From an uncultured Dialister sp. (GTDB lineage: Bacteria > Bacillota > Negativicutes > Veillonellales > Dialisteraceae), in contig NZ_UQKJ01000068.1 of assembly GCF_900541605.1 (NCBI RefSeq), forward strand, positions 1 to 10,554: a stretch of 10,554 nt of DNA, read 5' to 3'. The notes below the pieces were generated by a model, which did not search any database, had not been told where the DNA came from, and was given only the letters and a program-made list of their open reading frames with translations. Of the stretch, positions 1 to 6,702 are shown piece after piece. Position 1 is the first letter of the stretch; every line of letters begins with the position of its first letter. The position numbers were made by a program, and so were the translations under genes.

Positions 1-149
1 ATCCCGCCCAAAACTGCTGAAAATGGCTGTGAATAATTAGCGCTTGTAAAAAGCCTATTTAATCAGCGTTTCCCTAGCAGCTAACAGCTAGAAGCCCCCG
101 TTCGAACGCACGCCCGTAAGCCACAGGATCCCGCGGCGGAGCCGCTGTT
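1..149. other. Non-coding flank downstream of the McrC-like gene
   Basis: I see no supported gene here. Bases 1-70 are AT-rich. From about 71 the sequence becomes GC-rich and structured: an imperfect heptamer-like repeat (CAGCTA at 78-83 and again at 85-90, flanked by CTAG at 74-77 and 88-91), a 10-base palindrome CGTTCGAACG (99-108), and a hairpin GCGGC-GGA-GCCGC (133-145). The hairpin is not followed by a T-run on either strand, so I do not call it a terminator. A short minus-strand frame through this stretch reads as an artificial Ser-Arg repeat and is not a convincing gene. The abrupt change near base 70 could mark the edge of an inserted or dispersed element; that is inference. Confidence 0.5.
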
Positions 150-152
150 GAC

Positions 153-176
153 CTAGACCTAGATCTAGACCTAGAC
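153..176. repeat. CTAGAY hexamer tandem array (four copies)
   Basis: Four back-to-back hexamers, CTAGAC, CTAGAT, CTAGAC and CTAGAC, begin at 153, 159, 165 and 171. The partial unit GAC precedes them. The copy ending in T creates a 10-base palindrome CTAGATCTAG (159-168). Read on the minus strand each copy contains TAG. Because the period is six, all four TAGs fall in the reading frame of the upstream McrC-like gene, the first of them (171-173) being its stop codon. Confidence 0.85.
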
Positions 177-2600
177 CTCCCCCAGCTTCCTCTTAATCTC
201 CCCAAAGTACGCATAGGGTCTCCGGATGATCTTTTCCGCCGGATAGGTGCGGCAGATCCTTCCATCCCTGATGACCCGCACCTCCCCCTTTTCGTAGTCC
301 AAAAGGCAGCTGCCGAAGCGGCAGCAGAGGGGGCGGCTGGGATTTTCCTCCAGGCTTCCGCCGGCGAGGCGCTTCAGTTCGTAGTAGAGCCGGAATTCCT
401 CCTCCGACCGGATGAGGAGGTCCGGCACCTTGGTGCTGTGGAGGAGGAGGAGGAAACGATTCGTAAAGAGAGCCACCTGGGCCCCCTCCCGGACACCGAT
501 GGGCCGGGGAAGCTTCTTCCAGCTCTTCACGTCGAACCGATAATAAAGGGCCTCCGAATCCTTCGGCAGTTCCCGGATCTCCCGCCGCCGGAGGAGAGTG
601 CACTTCGTCACCTCCCCGTAGAGGAAGATGCCGCTCTCCTTCCCGAAGAGACGGCGGGACTGGTAAATGGCCACATAATGGATGGGCAGGTGCTCCTCTC
701 CCACCCGGGAGGCAGGGATGTGGTAGAAATGGTACTTCCTGCACACATCCAACTGCTGCCGGTTCTTCAGGACCCCCACCAGCACATCCCGCCGGCTCCA
801 GTCCACCTTCGCCAGCCTCCTCTCGATTCCCACAGGCAGGAGACTCCGCTCGAAAGCGGTCTCCGGGGAGTCGGAAACCAGCTCATCCAGCATATCCTTC
901 ACCAGGGTGGTGGCGGAAGGCAGGCCTCCGATATTCACATCATCGATGCTCTTATAAAACCGGTGGTTTTTGTACTCCTCTTCCTTATTATAAGGAAAGA
1001 GCACATAGGCGCCGAACATGGTGCGCTCGTAGAAATTCTCCCTCTCTTCGCTGACGATGGCGTCCCGGTACCGGTGCATGGTATTGATATCCACTTCCCG
1101 GGGCCCCGGAAAGTGGGACACGCAGTTATAGTAATAGCTCCCCTCCACCGCCGGGTCCATTTTATACTTGGCATCGAAGATATACTTATAGGTCAGGTCC
1201 CCGCCGTCCATGCCATTCTTCGTAAGGGTGAGCACATTATCCGGTTTCTGGGGCACCGTAGGCAGCCCGGCGGAGGTGGGATTATAGGAAAGGACGATGG
1301 ATTCCCCGTTCACCGGATTCCGATAGCGTACGGACGATTTTCCCCCTTTGACCAGTGTTGTGAATAACTTTGTCCCTTCCGTTCGGATGATATCCTGGGA
1401 AATGAGCCGGTACTGCCCCTTCAGGAGGCTGTTCAACTTGATGAAACACCAATACTCATAGAGCTGGGCCAGATCCTTCACGGACAGGTGGAACACATCC
1501 CCCGTCAGATTCAGCCCCCGTTCCAGCATAAGGTAATACTTATACAAGTCCCGGTACCCCGGCGCCATCATGAAGACCAGGGACAGCCCCGCACTTTCCC
1601 CGGACGGTTCCACCTCCGAAAGGAAGGAGCCCGTAATCCGCCGGTTCAGCCGGTTCACCATACCATCCATCCGCCGGAGCAGGTCCTCATCCTGCCGGTC
1701 ATAGAGAGCCCCATACCGCTTCCGGAACGTCTGCAGCCGACGGATAGTGCTCTGGATCATAAAACGGGTGAGCCGATTTTCCCGGGTGTCATAGGAAATA
1801 TGCTTACTCACCGCCGGGATGCGGTCCACCAGCCAGTTCTCCCCTTTTCTGATTCCGTGATTCCCGTGCTTCATGAGCCACCGGATAGACTGATGGTCAC
1901 ACCGTTTCGCCCGATAGGCCGGCATGATTTCCCGCCGGGTCTTCAGCACGTGGTGGGGCTCCCGGATCACCTTATCCACGGACCGGAGAAACCGGTCATA
2001 GATTCTCGAAATCACCGCAAAGAACTCCACCGGACTGCTGCACCGCACATCGCCCTGCCGGAAGCCGGTATAGGTGGTCCGCAGGAAATCAAAGACCAGG
2101 CTGTAAAGCTCCGTGGTCACATCCAGAAGAATAGCCTGGTAGTCCTTCCGATAGCTGATCTTCTCCGGGAAAACTTCCACCGTGAACCGTAGCACCTCCA
2201 CCCCGTCCAGGGATACCACGAAATCGGAATAGCCGATATCATTGCGGAAATTGATAATTCCCGACACCATGTTCTCATGATGCCCCACAGGAGTGATGGC
2301 ACTACGAATGGAAAGATTCACATGGTTTACCGATACCACATGCCCTTCCGGCCCCTCCACCAGGAGTTCATAACGATTCTGCTCATAAAAGGTAGGATGG
2401 GTACGGAATACATGGTTTCGGGGCTCCTGTTCCTCTCCGGAAAGGATGACCTCCTTCGGCGCATCGTCGGAATAGAGACGGAATTCCGCCTCCCCGTCCT
2501 TCACCATCCAGGCTGCCGGTGTCCGGCCCTTCATGGAAATGCGAAGTTTGTCCGTTTCTATATAGAGAAGCTCATCAGAGCCAGTACGATGTGAACCCAT
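171..2600 (-). CDS. McrC-like type IV restriction nuclease (DUF2357 plus PD-(D/E)XK domain)
   Basis: This is the predicted nuclease subunit of a two-gene modification-dependent restriction system; it would cut DNA when loaded by its AAA+ partner. The 809-residue protein has a DUF2357-type N-terminal half (roughly residues 50-330), then a DUF524/McrC-type PD-(D/E)XK core. Visible catalytic elements are Glu382 in an LYEYW motif, Pro453-Asp454, and Asp476-Ala-Lys478 in FDAKYK, followed by the usual helix MHRYRDA (508-514). About 200 further residues (from 600) form a C-terminal region with VLVGVLKNRQQ and FYHIPASRV, which could be a nucleic-acid or modified-base reader; that is inference. The ATG at 2600 overlaps the end of the McrB-like gene by 26 bases and has AGGAG about 11 bases upstream, so the two are probably translationally coupled. 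Sampled lines are mostly above 55% GC. The stop lies inside a hexamer array. Confidence 0.85.
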   Translation of the reverse strand: MGSHRTGSDELLYIETDKLRISMKGRTPAAWMVKDGEAEFRLYSDDAPKEVILSGEEQEPRNHVFRTHPTFYEQNRYELLVEGPEGHVVSVNHVNLSIRSAITPVGHHENMVSGIINFRNDIGYSDFVVSLDGVEVLRFTVEVFPEKISYRKDYQAILLDVTTELYSLVFDFLRTTYTGFRQGDVRCSSPVEFFAVISRIYDRFLRSVDKVIREPHHVLKTRREIMPAYRAKRCDHQSIRWLMKHGNHGIRKGENWLVDRIPAVSKHISYDTRENRLTRFMIQSTIRRLQTFRKRYGALYDRQDEDLLRRMDGMVNRLNRRITGSFLSEVEPSGESAGLSLVFMMAPGYRDLYKYYLMLERGLNLTGDVFHLSVKDLAQLYEYWCFIKLNSLLKGQYRLISQDIIRTEGTKLFTTLVKGGKSSVRYRNPVNGESIVLSYNPTSAGLPTVPQKPDNVLTLTKNGMDGGDLTYKYIFDAKYKMDPAVEGSYYYNCVSHFPGPREVDINTMHRYRDAIVSEERENFYERTMFGAYVLFPYNKEEEYKNHRFYKSIDDVNIGGLPSATTLVKDMLDELVSDSPETAFERSLLPVGIERRLAKVDWSRRDVLVGVLKNRQQLDVCRKYHFYHIPASRVGEEHLPIHYVAIYQSRRLFGKESGIFLYGEVTKCTLLRRREIRELPKDSEALYYRFDVKSWKKLPRPIGVREGAQVALFTNRFLLLLHSTKVPDLLIRSEEEFRLYYELKRLAGGSLEENPSRPLCCRFGSCLLDYEKGEVRVIRDGRICRTYPAEKIIRRPYAYFGEIKRKLGEV

Positions 2601-4140
2601 CTTCCTCGTATCTCCTCATCATGTAAGCCAGTTTTTCCGCGCTCTTCGGATACCGGGGAGGCTTGCCGTCTTTTCTCGCCTTTGCCAGCACCGCTTCCAT
2701 TTTTATGTACACTTCTCCCGAGTCATCCCGGTATCCCTCATAGTCTTCCGCACAGTGTTTGAAGAGTTCGCAGATCATGTCCCGCACGGCGCCGCTGCTC
2801 CCCTGGATGCGGGGCAGGATTTTCTGGAGAATTTCATGGTCCATGGCCTCATCTTCAGAAAACAGGCCCAGCTTGTCATTATAAAGCATATAAAAGACCA
2901 CTTCATCCCGTACCCGGTACCCCACATGGGCATTCGCCTTTTCCAGGATGCCATTGATATCGCTGAGTTCCCGGCTGTAATTCGTAGCATTTTCCTGATC
3001 CTCTTTATGGCAGTCCATGATTTTCAGATAGTCGGACCGCAGGAAACTATTGGACACTTCCAGCTTCTTCACCAGGGGCTCCGGTTCCTCCGAGAAATCG
3101 GGTATCAGATCCACATAGGAAAATTCGATGGTATTCGCCCGGTCCAGCACCTTCTTGCTGAAGGGGAACGTGGTTTCATCCATGTTCACCGTGCCGATGA
3201 TGTACAGATTTTCCGGCAGATCCACATCCCCATAGCCCTCCACAGAAACCGCATCGGTTCCGATTCGCCCGTTCTCCTTCCACTCCCTGGTCTCCATGAT
3301 GGACAGGAGGTCACTCATGTAATACTCCACCCGGGCCAGGTTCATTTCATCGAGGCACAGGATATAGGGGAAATTCTCGTGCTCCCTGGCGTCCTGCAGG
3401 AAATCGGTGAGCTGCCCCGCAATGAAATGGCCATTCAGGTCCAGATGTCCGAATAAATCAGAAGAATCAGACCAGTCCGGCCGCACAGCCACCTGTTTGT
3501 ACCGCCCGTTTTCCCCATTGGCCCCCAGGGCCTCCGCAAAGAGCCGTACCAGCCTCGTCTTCCCGGTTCCTGAAATCCCCGCCAGAATCACAAAGGGCTT
3601 CGCCTTCAGGCTGAGATACAGATTCTCGATAACCCCGTCCGGATAGAAGAACCCCTTCTGCCGGATATACGACTTCACCTGGGCAATAATATCCTTCGGG
3701 TCCATGGGTTTCTCCTCCTTAACAGCTGGTACAGTATTGTCCTTTTCTTTACCCGCCGATTCCTCATCTAGCGTAATATCGTATTTAGCGGCCAGTTTCT
3801 CCAGATCCTGAATCAATGAATCCCTGTTCTCATGCTCAGCAAATTTCATGGCACTTTCAATGGCCGTCTTACCGGCCTCCTTACCTTCCTCCAGGGTAAT
3901 GTGTTCTGCATAGTACAAAAGGAGCCGGGAATTGGAGTTCCATGTCAAAAATCCTCCATTCCGCATCTCCATATACCACCGCATATAATGCCTTGCCGAA
4001 GAAACGGCCACCTCCGGATGTTCCTCAGTGACCCGTTTCTCAGCGATTTTATTGTTTATCTCACCCAGATAGCACATCTTCCCATACTTATACAAAGCGG
4101 CTATCGTTGAATCCAGCATTTTCCCCACAATATCACCCAT
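2575..4140 (-). CDS. mcrB: McrB-like AAA+ NTPase of a type IV restriction system
   Basis: This is the motor subunit that would recognise modified DNA, translocate, and activate the McrC-like nuclease encoded next. The 521-residue protein has Walker A GISGTGKT (188-195) and Walker B YILCLDEMN (259-267, with Asp264-Glu265). A signature GTVNMDETT (316-324) stands where E. coli McrB has its MNxxD-type GTP-binding motif, and LDRAN follows at 332-336. Residues 1-140 form a separate helical, charged domain. Its spacing (a helix pair, then GGFLTW) suggests a winged helix for DNA recognition, but I cannot name it. It is joined by an Asp/Glu/Lys-rich linker (125-147). The ATG at 4140 has AAAGG directly abutting it, which is poor spacing. 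Met8 (4119), preceded by GTGGGG, is a plausible alternative start. The N-terminal domain is about 46% GC, the AAA+ part about 56%. Confidence 0.87.
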   Translation of the reverse strand: MGDIVGKMLDSTIAALYKYGKMCYLGEINNKIAEKRVTEEHPEVAVSSARHYMRWYMEMRNGGFLTWNSNSRLLLYYAEHITLEEGKEAGKTAIESAMKFAEHENRDSLIQDLEKLAAKYDITLDEESAGKEKDNTVPAVKEEKPMDPKDIIAQVKSYIRQKGFFYPDGVIENLYLSLKAKPFVILAGISGTGKTRLVRLFAEALGANGENGRYKQVAVRPDWSDSSDLFGHLDLNGHFIAGQLTDFLQDAREHENFPYILCLDEMNLARVEYYMSDLLSIMETREWKENGRIGTDAVSVEGYGDVDLPENLYIIGTVNMDETTFPFSKKVLDRANTIEFSYVDLIPDFSEEPEPLVKKLEVSNSFLRSDYLKIMDCHKEDQENATNYSRELSDINGILEKANAHVGYRVRDEVVFYMLYNDKLGLFSEDEAMDHEILQKILPRIQGSSGAVRDMICELFKHCAEDYEGYRDDSGEVYIKMEAVLAKARKDGKPPRYPKSAEKLAYMMRRYEEDGFTSYWL

Positions 4141-4165
4141 CCTTTATTGCCGTGTAATTTACTTA

Positions 4166-4174
4166 ATTATAGCA
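4166..4174 (-). promoter_or_regulatory. Extended -10 promoter for the mcrB-mcrC pair
   Basis: On the minus strand this reads TGCTATAAT, a perfect TATAAT with the TGn extension. It places the transcription start near 4159, about 20 bases before the mcrB ATG. No good -35 box sits at 17 bases; TTGCTG lies at 20. An extended -10 element can work without one. It lies just downstream of the previous operon's terminator, as expected for an independent promoter. Confidence 0.55.
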
Positions 4175-4212
4175 GCATGATTTATATTCAGCAGCAAACG
4201 ATTACAGGTAAA

Positions 4213-4248
4213 ATAAAAGCGTCGAAGTCATAGCTCCGACGCTTTTAT
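4213..4248 (-). terminator. Intrinsic terminator of the seven-gene operon
   Basis: A 12-base perfect stem (ATAAAAGCGTCG at 4213-4224 paired with CGACGCTTTTAT at 4237-4248) encloses a 12-base loop that can add two more pairs after a mismatch. On the minus strand the arm ends in GCTTTTATTTTA, giving the T-rich tail. It begins 5 bases after the stop of the HNH gene, so it closes that operon and insulates mcrB. Confidence 0.88.
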
Positions 4249-4253
4249 CCGGT

Positions 4254-5045
4254 TTAACTTTTTCGCATGCCTAGTTCCACGAACTCATTTTCCGTAAGTA
4301 TCAAACCACTATGCTGTAGCCTTTCCCCTCTGCGATCATAGATTTCCTTCAGCATGTCAATTCGATCTGACTTAAGTCCTAAATGAATACGACGATGGCA
4401 GATAGGACATAGACAGATAATGTTAGCATACACATCAAGACTATGATCAAATTCACCTTGCTTAGCCATGGGAATCAGGTGATGACCTTCCATGTAAGGA
4501 TGATGGGTGCTCTCAGCTATGAATGTCTGGTGGTCCGGATGAAGTTCGCAATGGAAATTGGCGAATTCAAGAGCTTGGTCACGAATAATAGGTGACCGTC
4601 TCCAATGCTTAGTGGTGGTCTCATAAGACTCCGGCGGCTCTATTAGAGAAGGAACATCAATATCAATCTGTGCAGGCGGCGCAAGAGGCATATCGACCTT
4701 TTCTACAGGAAGATTCATTTTATTTATAAAATCTCCCTGCGTAAATCTCAGAAAGTGATTCAAAGCAGCCCTGTACATACTGTCGCCTCGCTCATTGAGA
4801 CCTATATATTCCTGATCTTTTGAGAGAATATCCCTCAGATTTTGCAACTGTCCAAAGCTTCCTACTTCATAAATATCTCTCTTGACCAATCCCCGGCTTT
4901 TCAAGAGCCGGGATAGGGTACGAAGAGCATCCAGATAATGGACAGCCGTCGACTGCTTGAGTCCTCGAATATCCGTCAAGTACTTTGCATAGTATTGCTT
5001 TAGCGTAGTTACTTCTTCCGGTTCTTCTATAGCCCGTCGTGCCAT
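4254..5045 (-). CDS. HNH endonuclease with recombinase-like N-terminal helical domain
   Basis: This is a predicted metal-dependent restriction endonuclease of 263 residues. The C-terminal HNH core shows EGHHLIPM (His188-His189, residues 186-193), Asn208, and CLCPICHRRIH (211-221) with Cys213, Cys216, His217 and His221; Cys166 may complete a zinc site. Residues 14-102 are helical (YYAKYLTDI, STAVHYLDALRTL, YRAALNHFLRF) and resemble the SAM-like core-binding domain of tyrosine recombinases, so this part probably binds DNA. I chose ATG 5045 because GGGGTGAT (5050-5057) stands just upstream and the gene then begins 16 bases after the vsr stop. A longer TTG start at 5108 would overlap vsr by 47 bases with an abutting ribosome site. 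As last gene of an operon with a cytosine methyltransferase, it is a likely cutting subunit. Confidence 0.82.
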   Translation of the reverse strand: MARRAIEEPEEVTTLKQYYAKYLTDIRGLKQSTAVHYLDALRTLSRLLKSRGLVKRDIYEVGSFGQLQNLRDILSKDQEYIGLNERGDSMYRAALNHFLRFTQGDFINKMNLPVEKVDMPLAPPAQIDIDVPSLIEPPESYETTTKHWRRSPIIRDQALEFANFHCELHPDHQTFIAESTHHPYMEGHHLIPMAKQGEFDHSLDVYANIICLCPICHRRIHLGLKSDRIDMLKEIYDRRGERLQHSGLILTENEFVELGMRKS

Positions 5046-5049
5046 GTCA

Positions 5050-5057
5050 ATCACCCC
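5050..5057 (-). promoter_or_regulatory. Ribosome binding site setting the HNH gene start
   Basis: GGGGTGAT on the minus strand closely matches the AGGAGGTGAT complement of the 16S 3' end and sits 4 bases before ATG 5045. It favours this start over the upstream TTG at 5108. Confidence 0.6.
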
Positions 5058-5061
5058 GATT

Positions 5062-5499
5062 TCAATTCGGTAGTTTATCACTCTTCTTACCTTGAAGTAT
5101 GTGAACAATCCTTTCCATTACATCTTCAAAGTTTTTCTTGAGTTCGCATTCCCACACAGTAATGACTTTCCAACCCATCGCTTCCAAAGCATCTCGGTCA
5201 AGTTTGTCATTCACCACATTACTGCTTAACTTCTTCTCCCAAAAGTCATGATTAGTTTCAGGGATAGTAGCCTTCTTACATCCCGGATGCTGGTGCCAAA
5301 AACAGCCATTCACAAAGATAACCGTCTTATACTTGGGCAGAACCACATCCGGAGTGCCGGGAAGGCGGTGGTCATTTTTACGAAAACGAAAGCCTTTCCG
5401 GAACAGATAGCTCCGTACTTTGACTTCGATCTTCGTATTTTTCCCGCGTACGTGGCTCATATTGCGGCTGCGCTGCTCTTTTGTAATTCGATCAGCCAT
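5062..5499 (-). CDS. vsr: Very short patch repair (Vsr) mismatch endonuclease
   Basis: Vsr nicks 5' of the T in T:G mismatches that arise when 5-methylcytosine deaminates, starting repair at sites of the cognate methyltransferase. The 145-residue length is typical. The sequence opens with DRITKEQRSRNMS, then has LPGTPDVVL (46-54) with Asp51 at the position of the catalytic Asp of E. coli Vsr. It continues with VNGCFWHQHPGC (63-74) carrying Cys66, His69, His71 and Cys74, and VWEC (115-118) with Cys118. The Cys66/His71/Cys74/Cys118 set fits the structural zinc site, with one extra residue before the third ligand compared with E. coli. It follows the methyltransferase gene by 24 bases with GGGATGG upstream of its ATG. 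The pairing indicates that the neighbouring enzyme makes 5-methylcytosine. Confidence 0.95.
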   Translation of the reverse strand: MADRITKEQRSRNMSHVRGKNTKIEVKVRSYLFRKGFRFRKNDHRLPGTPDVVLPKYKTVIFVNGCFWHQHPGCKKATIPETNHDFWEKKLSSNVVNDKLDRDALEAMGWKVITVWECELKKNFEDVMERIVHILQGKKSDKLPN

Positions 5500-5523
5500 A
5501 TTACCATCCCACTAAATCATCAT

Positions 5524-6687
5524 TTACTGATTTTCACCTAAAAGCCGGAAGCATTGAACCATAAACTCAGCCATTGTTTCAATGATAGGAATAGAAACGG
5601 AATTACCAAACTGCTTATACTTGGCTGTATCCTTCATATTTTCAGGGAATCGGAATTGGTCAACGCCGTTTTCTATAAAGCCATATCCGATAAATCCTTG
5701 CAATCTTCCCCATTCCGTAGGGGTCATTGCCCGGATACACTCCCTATTGAGATTTGACTTTTTCCCAGGATAAATATCTGTCGGTAAAGGATGATTTCTA
5801 AACCAGGCCTCTATTTCCGGCCCCGGTTGTCTTACCAGATTTCTTTCCTTTCCCGATCCACCGGTAGCCATAATAGTATGAGCCATCGTTTCACCATTAT
5901 TTGCTGTATTTTCAGAGTCATAAACGACTGAGTAGCCAAAGCCATTTTTGTGAGCTTTCTGCCGCTTCTTATGGTTAATCAATGTGGTTAAAAACCCGGT
6001 GGACAAGTAATAATGAAGATCTACTTTCGGATCAATAATTTCATCAAGGCCTTTGAATATTGGTTCCCCGGGACGAGACTTAGGAAGTTCCAGTGAATCA
6101 AGCACATGGATGGCATCCCCATAATACTCCCTGGAAAATCCCATGATATAAGTGCGCGGACGATTCTGGGGTAACCCAAAATTGCAGGTATTTCTTACAA
6201 AGGAACTTCTCTCATAAGAGATACCACCAACAAGATTTCTATAAACACCGATAACCTTGTAATTCAGATCATTTTCCAATGTATCAATGATGATCTTGAA
6301 CGTATTACCTTTATTGTGAGAGAAAAGATTTGCCACATTTTCGAGGAAAAAAGCCTTAGGTTTCAATTTACCTATGAGGCTTTGAACATTAAAAAATATA
6401 GTCCCTCTCGTTGTATCCTTGAATCCTAATCGTTTCCCGCTCAGACTAAATGCCTGACATGGAAATCCTGCAAGTACGACATCGACCTTTTTATTTTCCT
6501 TATTGATCGCATCGATAATAGAATCTTCATCAGTTACATCGTAAAACTCGGTTTCACCAAATAAAGTTTCATAAGTTTTTTGGGCGGATTTATCGATTTC
6601 TGCAGTCAGAATATTCTCAAAGTCTCCGGCCAGTTCAAATCCTCGCCGTATGCCACCTATACCGGCGCATAAATCAATAGTTGTCAT
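5524..6687 (-). CDS. dcm: DNA (cytosine-5) methyltransferase, Dcm type
   Basis: This enzyme transfers methyl from S-adenosylmethionine to C5 of cytosine in a specific site, protecting host DNA from the system's nucleases. The 387-residue protein has the family motifs in order: I, IDLCAGIGGIRRGFE (4-18); IV, GFPCQAFS (74-81) with catalytic Cys77; VI, ENV (116-118); VIII, QNRPR (174-178); IX-like, RECIRAMTPTEWGRLQGF (315-332); and X, GNSVSIPI (361-368). The target-recognition region lies around 180-310 and includes KNGFGYSVV, reminiscent of the GNGFGY segment of E. coli Dcm and EcoRII-type enzymes. A CCWGG-like target is therefore possible but unproven. The ATG at 6687 has GAGGG upstream and begins 15 bases after the previous stop. 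Sampled lines inside the gene fall to about 30% GC, the lowest of any gene here. Confidence 0.96.
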   Translation of the reverse strand: MTTIDLCAGIGGIRRGFELAGDFENILTAEIDKSAQKTYETLFGETEFYDVTDEDSIIDAINKENKKVDVVLAGFPCQAFSLSGKRLGFKDTTRGTIFFNVQSLIGKLKPKAFFLENVANLFSHNKGNTFKIIIDTLENDLNYKVIGVYRNLVGGISYERSSFVRNTCNFGLPQNRPRTYIMGFSREYYGDAIHVLDSLELPKSRPGEPIFKGLDEIIDPKVDLHYYLSTGFLTTLINHKKRQKAHKNGFGYSVVYDSENTANNGETMAHTIMATGGSGKERNLVRQPGPEIEAWFRNHPLPTDIYPGKKSNLNRECIRAMTPTEWGRLQGFIGYGFIENGVDQFRFPENMKDTAKYKQFGNSVSIPIIETMAEFMVQCFRLLGENQ

Positions 6688-6702
6688 TCGTCCCTCGCAA
6701 AT

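Noticed and set aside
133..145. GC-rich hairpin as terminator for the McrC-like gene
   Set aside because: The stem is only 5 base pairs with a 3-base loop and no T-run follows on the minus strand.
153..176. Possible CRISPR-like repeat
   Set aside because: The units are contiguous 6-base repeats without spacers.
74..265. Short minus-strand frame with a Ser-Arg repeat
   Set aside because: The repeat is only the hexamer array read in another frame, and it overlaps the end of the nuclease gene.
438..1367. Plus-strand open frame of 309 codons
   Set aside because: It lies wholly opposite the McrC-like gene, whose conserved motifs are clear. The translation is His/Pro/Leu-rich with no domain and no fitting ribosome site, so it is a GC-driven shadow.
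1488..2192. Plus-strand open frame of 234 codons
   Set aside because: It is antisense to the same nuclease gene, of similar biased composition, and without a recognisable motif.
5046..5108. Longer TTG-started form of the HNH protein
   Set aside because: It would overlap vsr by 47 bases and has its ribosome site abutting the start. ATG 5045 has a well-placed GGGGTGAT.
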